From the NCBI GenBank assembly GCA_008636095.1, contig VSJD01000147.1, positions 1-10,000 of the forward strand: a DNA stretch of 10,000 nt, given 5' to 3'. Of the stretch, positions 1 through 7,700 are shown piece after piece (the first letter of the stretch is position 1; every line of letters begins with the position of its first letter). The stretch comes from Kiritimatiellota bacterium (GTDB lineage Bacteria > Verrucomicrobiota > Kiritimatiellia > JAAZAB01). The position numbers and the translations under genes are program-made. The notes beneath the pieces were generated by a model. That model saw only the letters and a list, made by a program, of their open reading frames with translations. It was not told the origin of the DNA and made no database searches.

Positions 1-375
1 AACTCCGTCCTCGTTCAAGCCTACAGTTTCACGTCCGCGCCCATAGCCAAGGCCCTGGTGGATGCGCACAAGCGGGGGGTGAAAATTGCGGTCATCTTGG
101 ACAAGGGCCAGAAAACGGCCAAGTATTCTTCAGCGGACTTTATCGCTCACGCCGGGATCATGACGCTGATTGACGGCAAACACGCAATCGCGCACAACAA
201 GGTCATGGTGATTGACGGACTGGTGCTGATAACCGGTTCATTTAATTTCACGAAGGCCGCCGAGGAAACAAACGCGGAAAACCTGCTGATAGTCCGGGAC
301 AAGGAACTTGCCGCGGCATATATCGAGAACTGGAAACTTCACGAAGGGCATTCGGAAGTGTATCCAGGAAAATAA
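1..375 (+). CDS. Nuc-type phospholipase D family nuclease, 3' part
   Basis: This is the C-terminal 124 codons of a small single-HKD phospholipase D superfamily nuclease; the reading frame is open from base 1, so the start lies outside the window. The HKD signature is complete: His65, Lys67 and Asp72 (counting from base 1), followed by Gly-Ser-Phe-Asn at codons 79-82. The run AYSFTSAPIAKAL before it and the ending ENLLIVRD...Y..NW..H match the pattern of plasmid Nuc-like, metal-independent endonucleases, which work as dimers with one HKD per chain. Such proteins are usually about 150-180 residues and often exported, so roughly 40-60 residues, including any signal peptide, are missing here. Nuc-like genes are common on conjugative elements, which fits the small HTH genes that follow. 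Family assignment is firm; substrate and location in the cell are inferred. Confidence 0.88.
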   Translation, partial: NSVLVQAYSFTSAPIAKALVDAHKRGVKIAVILDKGQKTAKYSSADFIAHAGIMTLIDGKHAIAHNKVMVIDGLVLITGSFNFTKAAEETNAENLLIVRDKELAAAYIENWKLHEGHSEVYPGK

Positions 376-392
376 TCCACGATTTTCCCTGG
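364..392 (+). terminator. Hairpin over the stop codon of the PLD nuclease gene
   Basis: Bases 364-373 (CCAGGAAAAT) pair with 382-392 (ATTTTCCCTGG), with one bulged C at 387 and an 8-base loop, giving a ten-pair stem that spans the TAA stop. There is no clear T-run behind it, so a terminator or mRNA-stabilising role is only possible. It separates the nuclease gene from the small genes that follow. Confidence 0.3.
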
Positions 393-417
393 CGTTAGCA
401 ATATGGAGGAAACAGAA

Positions 418-489
418 ATGAAAGTACTGCCTATATTCTCTGTGTGCTTGATGCTTTTTCTAACAGGATGCCAGGATATGGGTACATGA
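418..489 (+). CDS. Possible 23-residue lipoprotein-like leader peptide
   Basis: A good Shine-Dalgarno (GGAGGA, 405-410) sits 7 bases before ATG 418. The peptide has a basic start (MK), a hydrophobic core and a lipobox-like LTGC, then stops after QDMGT. It therefore looks like a lipoprotein signal peptide with almost no mature part. Its TGA (487-489) overlaps the ATG at 486 of the next gene in an ATGA junction. Three readings are possible: a real tiny lipoprotein (such peptides exist, for example entericidin-like ones), the start of a lipoprotein gene cut off by rearrangement, or a translated leader that couples translation of the HTH gene. The strong ribosome site argues that it is translated; the function is unknown. 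Confidence 0.4.
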   Translation: MKVLPIFSVCLMLFLTGCQDMGT

Positions 490-830
490 AACCTGAGATC
501 GAAATCGCGATCCGTACAATCGCCCTTGCAGATGGAGTTCCAGCCGAGCGCGTCGAAGCAGGGATTGCCGCGATGAAAATGGGGGCTGGGTATGAGACGC
601 AGGAACCACTGTACAGTCTGAAGAAAATAACGCCATTAGTCGGTTATAATCATTGCTCCTTTTTACATAAGCTTCAGATTCAACGGGTCGGAATAAGCTA
701 CGGAGGCCGATTATCGTACAGGTTGTCGGATGTCGTTAACTATTTGCGTTCACCCGAATGTGCAGCAATCCGCGCTGAACTCAAAAAGAAACGCCGGGAA
801 ACGACAAAAGCTAAGGCGTCTAACTTATAG
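486..830 (+). CDS. Small excisionase-like helix-turn-helix protein
   Basis: A protein of about 114 residues. Residues 43-88 follow the pattern of MerR/excisionase-type winged helix-turn-helix proteins: LYSLKKITPLVGY, a recognition-helix segment, a Gly-rich turn (YGGRLSYR), then the LSDVVNYL helix that ends this fold. The tail (residues 91-114) is very basic, as in DNA-binding proteins. I chose ATG 486 because AGGA (473-476) lies 9 bases upstream and the codon overlaps the stop of the small leader ORF (ATGA). A longer form from GTG 444 or ATG 468 is open in the same frame but has no ribosome site and would overlap the leader peptide. It lies 11 bases before a second HTH gene, probably in one transcript. 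It likely regulates or helps excise a mobile element; that role is inferred from fold and size. Confidence 0.65.
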   Translation: MKPEIEIAIRTIALADGVPAERVEAGIAAMKMGAGYETQEPLYSLKKITPLVGYNHCSFLHKLQIQRVGISYGGRLSYRLSDVVNYLRSPECAAIRAELKKKRRETTKAKASNL

Positions 831-841
831 AGGGTAAACTC

Positions 842-1153
842 ATGTTGCCTACAACACTTGACGCCATAAAGTCCATCCTGCGAGCCGATCCGTCCGTGTC
901 AGTTGCAGAACGTGCCCGCCTAATGGCGCTGCTGAGGAAAGGACCGGAGAAATTGGACGCAGTGCCCGTTAATGTGCCAGAGCCGCGCATCCTCCGCCGT
1001 GATGAGGTAGCCCGTCGCCTATCTGTATCGTTGCGGTGTGTTGACAGATGGGCGCAAATAGGCATGTTACGTAAGATCAAGTTGCCGGGTTGTACCCGTG
1101 CCGTTGGATTTCTCGATTCTGACATAAACTCATTGATTACCGGGAAAATATGA
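842..1153 (+). CDS. Small AlpA/excisionase-like helix-turn-helix protein
   Basis: A 103-residue protein. The first 45 residues are a helical segment (SVAERARLMALLRKG). Residues 48-100 form a MerR/AlpA-like HTH domain: ILRRDEVARRLSVSLRCVDRW is the HTH proper, followed by a basic wing (LRKIKLPGCTRAVGF) and the closing LDSDINSLI helix. AGAGGG (829-834) lies 7 bases before ATG 842, supporting this start. It follows the other HTH gene by 11 bases and has the same plan of a helical N-terminus plus C-terminal HTH, so the two may act together. Proteins of this type control integrases or act as directionality factors in prophages and genomic islands; no integrase is in view. Identity as a DNA-binding protein is solid, the exact role is not. 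Confidence 0.72.
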   Translation: MLPTTLDAIKSILRADPSVSVAERARLMALLRKGPEKLDAVPVNVPEPRILRRDEVARRLSVSLRCVDRWAQIGMLRKIKLPGCTRAVGFLDSDINSLITGKI

Positions 1154-1168
1154 TTATTTGACCAAACG

Positions 1169-1199
1169 CAATCCCGCCATCAGGCCGCAGGCGGGGTTG
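1169..1199 (+). terminator. Strong GC-rich hairpin after the HTH genes
   Basis: CAATCCCGCC (1169-1178) pairs with GGCGGGGTTG (1190-1199) as a ten-pair stem with one G-T pair and an 11-base loop, 15 bases after the stop of the second HTH gene. Position and stem strength suit a transcription terminator for the HTH operon. It lacks the T-run of a classical intrinsic terminator, so it could also be an mRNA 3'-end hairpin. Confidence 0.4.
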
Positions 1200-1270
1200 G
1201 ACCACGATAGCCCTGGGCGCAGTTGAAGTGGCGACAGTGGGAGCGCTTTAGCCTGCTTTCCGGTCTGGCA

Positions 1271-1350
1271 CCTGCCCCGCCGTAGCGGCTTCGCGTAGGG
1301 GGGTCTGTCGCCTGCCCCGCGTAGCTTTTGAGCGTAGCCGGGGCCCGTCG
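1271..1350. repeat. Two tandem about 40-bp hairpin-forming repeats
   Basis: Unit 1 (1271-1310) and unit 2 (1311-1350) abut and share CCTGCCCCGC at the start, GTAGC and GCGTAG words inside, and GGGG followed by a GTCG end; they align with about one gap and several substitutions. Each unit can fold on its own: CCCC 1275-1278 with GGGG 1300-1303 in unit 1 (plus an inner GCCG/CGGC stem), and CCCCG 1315-1319 with CGGGG 1339-1343 in unit 2. The differences lie mostly between the paired arms. This is the form of a dispersed extragenic palindromic repeat rather than a coding or regulatory site. Other copies cannot be seen in this window. Confidence 0.6.
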
Positions 1351-1499
1351 TCTGGTTTATTACTGGCTTTTACGAACACGCCCTGATACATTCAAAACCA
1401 CTGGGAATGTGCAGTCGGGGTAATCTCTTTCAGGCCCCATGTGCGGCGTGATCGGGCGGCCCTGGTAGTTCAATGCAAGGCAGCGGAGTTAACAAGCCT

Positions 1500-4400
1500 A
1501 TGACGCAAGATCTACATTCGTCGGACCTGACGTTCATAACCAACGAGGCTGGCAAGTGTTTGCGTGACAGATTCGCGGTTTTACTCGGCAAAGACACGCG
1601 CTTTTTCGACTGCCTGGTCGGATACTTCTTCATCAGCGGTTTCTACAAACTCTACCCGGCCCTAGAGAACGTTGAGAAAATTCGCATTCTTGTTGGCCTC
1701 CAGACAGACCGGAAGGCCTACGACCTCCTGCAACGAGCCAGAGAACAGGGCGAGTTGAGTCTCATGTCGCACGCATCGGCAAAGGAACAGGTCTCCAAAG
1801 ACGTTCTCAACGAACTCGAAAAGTCAGCCGATAGCGCGGAGATCGAAACCGGTATCCATAAATTCATCGAGTGGATTCGTTCAGGCAAACTGGAAATCAA
1901 AGCCCACCCGACCGAAAACCTCCACGCCAAAGTCTATATCATGACGTTCGTTGAGGGAGACAGAGACAAGGGGCGTGTCATTACGGGATCAAGCAACCTG
2001 ACGCAAGCCGGCCTTCAAGACAATCTGGAGTTCAATGTCGAGTTAAAAAACCGCGCCGACTACGACTTTGCCATTGCTAAGTTCAACGAACTCTGGGCGA
2101 CGGCCGTGGACGTTTCAAAACCATACGAAGACACCATCCTCAACAAGTCGCCGTTCGCCAGTTTCACACCCTATGAGCTTTACCTGAAATTCCTCTACGA
2201 ATACTTCAGGAATGAACTCAACCGCCCTTCAGAACTGGAGGATATGTACGTTCCGGTGGGTTTCATGAAACTGAAGTATCAGGAAGATGCGGTCCTTGAC
2301 GCCCGCAAGAAGCTGGATGAATACGGCGGCGTGTTTCTCTCCGATGTCGTTGGTCTTGGCAAAACATACATGGCGGCGCTCTTGGCCCAGCAGCTCGATG
2401 GTCGCCATCTGGTCATCGCTCCGCCCCATTTGCTGGATCGAGACAGACGCGGATCATGGCCGAATGTGTTCAGCGACTTTCAAGTCCGGCAAACCGATTT
2501 TGAGTCCATTGGTAAACTTGACGATCTTTTGGAACGCGACGTAACCAAGTACACGAACGTCTTCATCGACGAGTCACATCGTTTCCGCACGGAGACCACG
2601 CAGAGCTATGAGGCCCTTGCCCAGATTTGCCGGGGCAAACGAGTGATCCTTGTTTCTGCCACGCCGTTGAACAACACGCCCCGCGATATTCTCAGCCAAG
2701 TCAAGCTTTTCCAAGCCGGCAAGGCGAGCAATATCCCTAATTTGCGCAACCTCGAAGCATTCTTTTCGGGGTTAGAGGCGAAACTCAAGGGCTTGGACCG
2801 GAAAACCAATCGCGAACTCTATTTCCAGACAATTCAGGCCAATGCCAAGGCGGCGCGCGAAAAGGTTCTCAAGTTTCTCATGGTTAGGCGCACCAGGACT
2901 GAGATCAAGAATTACTATGAAGAGGACATGAGGCAACAGGGCTTCAAGTTCCCCGAGGTCAAAGATCCACAAGCGCTTTTCTACAAGCTCAGCAAACAGG
3001 AAAATGAAATCTTCAACGAAACACTACGGCTGCTCACGACGCAGTTCAGCTATGCCCGGTACACGCCGCTGTTGTTCTACGAGGGCAAGATAGACGAACG
3101 CGAGCGACAGGGCCAGCGCAACCTTGCTAAGTTCATGAAAATTCTCATGGTCAAGCGGCTGGAAAGCAGCTTCCACGCTTTTCGTCTATCTCTCGACCGG
3201 TTCGCGCATTCCTACGCCCGCGTTATTACAGAGTTCAAGAAGGGCAATGTCTATATCAGCAAGAAACACATCGGAAAAATCTTCGAGCTCTTGGAGCAGG
3301 ACGACCAGGAAGCGATTGAGAACCTGTTGGAACAGGACAAAGCCGAGCGGCTCATCGCCAAAGATTTCTCCCCGGAGTTCATTCGCAACCTCAAGGCGGA
3401 TTACCGGACGCTGCGGCGAATCAAAAAAATGTGGACCAAGGTGCAGCGCGACCCGAAGTGGCTGGCATTTCGCGACGTGCTCCGTGCCGACCGAATTCTG
3501 AAGCAGGGCAAGCTCATCATCTTCACCGAATCGCAGGAGACAGCCGAGTACCTGGCCGGTTGCATCCGCGATGAAATCGAGCCGAAGACGTTGTTGTTCT
3601 CCGGCCAATCCAGTGAAGCGGAACATAAGGCTGTCATTGCCAATTTCGATGCCAACGCCCACCACCCGAGTAATGACTACCGGATTCTGGTCAGCACAGA
3701 AGTGCTCTCCGAAGGTGTCAACCTGCATCGCTCCAATGTGGTGATCAACTACGACATCCCGTGGAATCCTACCCGCCTGATTCAACGCGTTGGGCGCGTC
3801 AACCGCGTGGACACCAAATTTGACACAATTCACACGTACACCTTTTTCCCGACGGAAGAGGGCAACGATGCCATCAAACTCCGGGAAGCTGCCGAAGCCA
3901 AAATCCAAGCCTTTATTGAAATGCTCGGCGCGGACGCCCGGTTGCTGACCGAAGGCGAGGAAATCAAATCCCATGACCTTTTCGCCAAGTTGAATTCCAA
4001 AAAAATCCTTACCGGTGAGGACAAAGACGAAGAAAGCGAGCTGGAATTCCTTGCTGAGATTCGCGCGGTGCGCGACAAGCAGCCCGAACTTTTCACCCGT
4101 ATCAAACGACTACCTAAGAAGGCACGCTCCACCCGATCGCTGAAGACTGCGGCGGACTCGGTTGTGAAAGGGTTTCCATCCTTGCTGACCTACTTTCGCC
4201 ATGGTCCCCTCGACAAGTTTTACCTGGCCCCGCAAGGCACAACTGCCTCGGCCGAACTGGATTTTCTGACCGCAGTAAAAGTTCTGAAGCCCGATGACAA
4301 CGCCGAAAAACGGCACACGATTTCAACGGATTTCTACGCCCTGCTCGACCGAAACAAGGACGCCTTTGCCGCCGCCACCAGCCCGGAGAACGACGATGCC

Positions 4401-4730
4401 AGCATCAAACATAAGGGCGGTGCGAACGACGCCTACATCTTGAAACGTCTGAAAGCGAAAGAAGTCCGTCACTACCACGGCTTCACCGATGAAGACGAAG
4501 CCTATATCCAACAGGTGATTCAACTGCTGACCGACGGCGCGTTACCCAGGCAGACAACTAAGAAGGCTGCCGAAGCTCTCCGGAAGGAGATCGAGCCGTT
4601 GAAAGTGCTCGGTATATTGCGCCGCGATATTCCGGCCTTGTTCTTCCAAGCCACCCGTGCCCAGCAAATGCACCATGCGCTCATGCCGCGCGAGGTGATT
4701 CTGTCGTCCTATTTGCTGGAGGCGAAATGA
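1500..4730 (+). CDS. Snf2/SF2 helicase with N-terminal phospholipase D nuclease domain
   Basis: A 1076-residue protein expected to move along DNA using ATP and cut with its PLD domain. Residues (from ATG 1500): HKD-like nuclease half with His142 and Lys144, then Gly-Ser-Ser-Asn at 163-166 and a conserved-looking Glu-rich strand after it; Walker A DVVGLGKT at 282-289; Walker B box Asp-Glu-Ser-His at 357-360; motif III Ser-Ala-Thr at 386-388; a long helical insert with many charged residues (about 430-650); helicase motif V (STEVLSEGVNL) from 732; motif VI (QRVGRVNR) at 762-769; then about 300 residues of unknown fold. The order matches the PLDc_N_Snf2-like plus Snf2 family. ATG 1500 has GGAG 11 bases upstream; an in-frame ATG at 1473 adds 9 residues but lacks a ribosome site. 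The stop overlaps the methyltransferase start (ATGA), so the two are made together, as restriction and modification partners would be. The restriction role is inferred. Confidence 0.9.
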   Translation: MTQDLHSSDLTFITNEAGKCLRDRFAVLLGKDTRFFDCLVGYFFISGFYKLYPALENVEKIRILVGLQTDRKAYDLLQRAREQGELSLMSHASAKEQVSKDVLNELEKSADSAEIETGIHKFIEWIRSGKLEIKAHPTENLHAKVYIMTFVEGDRDKGRVITGSSNLTQAGLQDNLEFNVELKNRADYDFAIAKFNELWATAVDVSKPYEDTILNKSPFASFTPYELYLKFLYEYFRNELNRPSELEDMYVPVGFMKLKYQEDAVLDARKKLDEYGGVFLSDVVGLGKTYMAALLAQQLDGRHLVIAPPHLLDRDRRGSWPNVFSDFQVRQTDFESIGKLDDLLERDVTKYTNVFIDESHRFRTETTQSYEALAQICRGKRVILVSATPLNNTPRDILSQVKLFQAGKASNIPNLRNLEAFFSGLEAKLKGLDRKTNRELYFQTIQANAKAAREKVLKFLMVRRTRTEIKNYYEEDMRQQGFKFPEVKDPQALFYKLSKQENEIFNETLRLLTTQFSYARYTPLLFYEGKIDERERQGQRNLAKFMKILMVKRLESSFHAFRLSLDRFAHSYARVITEFKKGNVYISKKHIGKIFELLEQDDQEAIENLLEQDKAERLIAKDFSPEFIRNLKADYRTLRRIKKMWTKVQRDPKWLAFRDVLRADRILKQGKLIIFTESQETAEYLAGCIRDEIEPKTLLFSGQSSEAEHKAVIANFDANAHHPSNDYRILVSTEVLSEGVNLHRSNVVINYDIPWNPTRLIQRVGRVNRVDTKFDTIHTYTFFPTEEGNDAIKLREAAEAKIQAFIEMLGADARLLTEGEEIKSHDLFAKLNSKKILTGEDKDEESELEFLAEIRAVRDKQPELFTRIKRLPKKARSTRSLKTAADSVVKGFPSLLTYFRHGPLDKFYLAPQGTTASAELDFLTAVKVLKPDDNAEKRHTISTDFYALLDRNKDAFAAATSPENDDASIKHKGGANDAYILKRLKAKEVRHYHGFTDEDEAYIQQVIQLLTDGALPRQTTKKAAEALRKEIEPLKVLGILRRDIPALFFQATRAQQMHHALMPREVILSSYLLEAK

Positions 4731-7700
4731 ACCGCGACCAAGCCCGTGACCTGATCACCCAGACTTTCACCCATGCCTTTGACAAATCCCGCTTCGGCAA
4801 CCTCGCGGTCAACCTGCTCAACCGCATTGACGATTCAAAGGCCTTTGCTCGAAACAACCAGTACATCAAGGACGCGTTCAAAGACCATATTGATCGCTTC
4901 GAACGCCTCGGAACATACACTTCGCCCGACAACGAAAAACTCGATGTGCTCATCGTTCATCTGACTAAGGTGGCAAAGATAGAACGCGCCCGGACCGCCA
5001 TCCGCAACTTCGTCGCCGACCATCTTAAGGAGCGCGATGGCAAGGAAGCCGCCCTTGTCGCCTTTGTGTCGCCGACGGAAAAACAGTGGCGCTTCTCCTA
5101 CGTGAAAATGGAGTATGCCACGGTCGAGAAGGATTCAGGAAAAGTCGGCGTAGAAGCCCGGCTCACACCCGCCCGGCGCTTCTCCTATCTGGTCGGCGAG
5201 GGCGAAAGTTGCCACACTGCCCAGACCCGATTTCTCACCCTGCTTCAAGACACCGCCACCGATCCCACGCTCACCCAAATCGAGGAAGCTTTCAGCGTCG
5301 AGGCGGTTACCAAAGAATTCTTTGGCAAATACGCGGAACTGTTTGGCGACATCAACACGGCACTGGAAAAACTCGTTGCCAAGGACAAGACGCTCCGCGA
5401 CGAATTCAAGACCAAGGGTGTCAACACCGTTGACTTTGCCAAGAAACTTATGGGCCAGATCGTGTTCCTCTATTTTCTTCAGAAGAAAGGTTGGCTTGGT
5501 GTCGCTAAGGGGGAGGACTGGGGTACCGGCTCGCGCGACTTCCTGCGCCGCTTGGCCAATGGCGAATACGGCAAGTATGGAAATTTCTTCAACGACATGC
5601 TCGAACCGCTCTTCTACGACACGCTGGCCACCGACCGCGGACATGAAGCTTGGTGTAACCGCTTCAAGTGTCGTATCCCGTTTCTCAACGGCGGCCTGTT
5701 CGAGCCACTTGGCGATTACGATTGGAAGAAGACCGACATCATTCTGCCAAACAAACTGTTTACCAATGACGAGTACATCGAGGAAGGCATCACCGGCTCC
5801 GGAGTCCTCGACGTGTTCGACCGCTACAACTTTACCGTCAACGAAGCCGAACCACTGGAAAAAGAAGTCGCCATTGACCCGGAAATGCTCGGAAAAGTCT
5901 TCGAAAACCTGATCGAGGAGAATCGGCGCAAAGGCTTAGGCGCATACTACACCCCGCGCGAGATTGTCCACTACATGTGCCAGGAAAGCCTTATCAACTA
6001 TTTGGATGTTGCCGTTAACACCGCCGACGAATCGCTTGTCCCGCAAAAGGCGAAACAGGCCAAACTATTCAGCGAGCCTGAACATGAACAGAACCTGTTG
6101 AAAGCAAGCGTCCGCCGCGAACTTGTGCCCCGCGCCGACCTCGAAACCTTCGTCCGCCTGGGCGAGCAGATTTCCCACTACGAATCGGTGAAAGCTCAAT
6201 ATGCGATCAAGATGCCGAAAAGCATCCAGAACAACGCCAAAACTCTCGATGACGCGCTCGGGGCGATCACCGTCTGCGACCCTGCCGTCGGTTCCGGCGC
6301 GTTTCCAGTGGGCATGATGACCGAAATTGTCCGCGCGCGCACAGCGTTGACACCGTATTTCAAAGACGTAGCAGAACGGACCGCGTACCATTTAAAACGC
6401 CACGCCATTCAGAACTGCCTCTATGGCGTGGACATTGACGCCAGCGCCGTGGAAATCGCCAAACTGCGGCTTTGGCTCTCGCTGGTCGTTGATGAAGAGG
6501 ACGTGAAACAGGTCAAACCCTTGCCGAATCTTGACTACAAGATCGTTGCTGGGAGCTCGCTTACGCGGGTCGAAAAAACCTTGTTTAACAGTGATCAGTT
6601 CAGGCAACTCGAAACACTAAAGCCTAAACATTTTGACGAGTCCGATCGCCAGAAAAAGGCAGAGTACAAGAAGCAAATCGAGAAGCTCATCCATGACCTG
6701 ACAAATGGTTTGGAAATCTTTGATTTTGAAATCTACTTCTCGGAGGTATTTCACGCCAAAGGTGGCTTCGATGTGGTCGTCGCCAACCCGCCCTACATCA
6801 GTTATGGGCTTCGGGGTGGCCAGAAAATGACCAAGGAAGATAAAGACTACTTAAAGCGGGCGTTCCCTGATTCTGCCGAATACAAGATAAGCATGTATGC
6901 GATTTTCATGGAACTTGGTATTCGGATATCGAGTCAACGCAATGGTAGTTCTTGCTTTATTGTGCCAGATAGCTTCTTGCTTGGGATGTACTTCTCAAAG
7001 ATTCGTGCCCTTGCCCTAAAAGAATGCGCTATAAGGCAACTCGTGCTCTTGCCGTTCAAGGTGTTCAAGGCGGACGTGGGTTTCTCCGTGATCTATCTAT
7101 TTGAAAGGAACTCCGAAAATCATGCGGCGAACACGGTACGATCTATCACGGCCACGTCTTCCGAGAACATCGCAAGAAGGCGGGGTGCGGAATTCAGCTA
7201 CAGCCAGGGTTACTTCTCTCGTCAACGCTGCTCTAAGTTTCGTTTGTTCTTTAATCAGCAGACATTTGACATTGTCGAAAAATGCCGCAACGCCGCAAAA
7301 CCCCTTGAGCAGCTTGTCCGCTTTTCGAGCGGCTTGATTGGACTTGATGGACAGGATGCAATCAGTTTTGACACAAAACGGGGCGCAAAGTGGCTGCCCG
7401 GTATTCTTTCGGGTGGCGACATCCTGAAGTTCGTCGTACGGCCGAGCGGCGCCTATATCCTATACGACAAGGCACATATCAAGAGCGGATACGACTGTGT
7501 GGATTACGGGGCGGCGAAGCTCTTCATGCGTCAGACCGGTGACAGCCTGATTTGTTCCTATGACACCACCGGGCTTCTATGTCTAAACAACGTGCATGTT
7601 GGCAACAGCAAGAGCGCGAATGTAAACCTCAAGTTCGTCTGTGGTCTGCTCAACTCGCGGCTCCTCAACTTCTTCTATCAGTCGATCTCTCTCGAAGTGG

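Larger units (their letters stand above)
1154..1499. other. Gene-free spacer between the HTH genes and the PLD-helicase operon
   Basis: No convincing ORF or RNA gene lies here. It contains a GC-rich hairpin just after the HTH gene (1169-1199), two tandem 40-bp hairpin-forming repeats (1271-1350), and a GGGG/CCCC pair (1417-1420 with 1435-1438) close to the helicase start that could form a weak stem. I found no well-spaced -35/-10 pair. The promoter of the helicase operon should nevertheless lie here, because the operon starts right after this spacer. A D-arm-like word near 1464-1483 is not part of a tRNA. Confidence 0.55.

Noticed and set aside
820..1125. 101-codon minus-strand frame opposite the second HTH gene
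   Set aside because: The plus-strand frame has a clear HTH domain and ribosome site; the minus-strand product is low-complexity Arg/Ser.
1455..1500. tRNA-like D-arm words (GGTAGTTCAATG) just before the helicase gene
   Set aside because: No anticodon stem, T-loop or acceptor stem can be drawn around it, and the sequence runs straight into the helicase coding region.
3186..3974. 262-codon open frame on the minus strand inside the helicase gene
   Set aside because: It lies wholly opposite conserved helicase motifs V and VI, matches no family I know, and is the kind of long antisense frame that GC-rich coding sequence produces.
5135..5644. 169-codon minus-strand frame inside the methyltransferase gene
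   Set aside because: It is opposite a conserved coding region and has no recognisable domain or convincing ribosome site.
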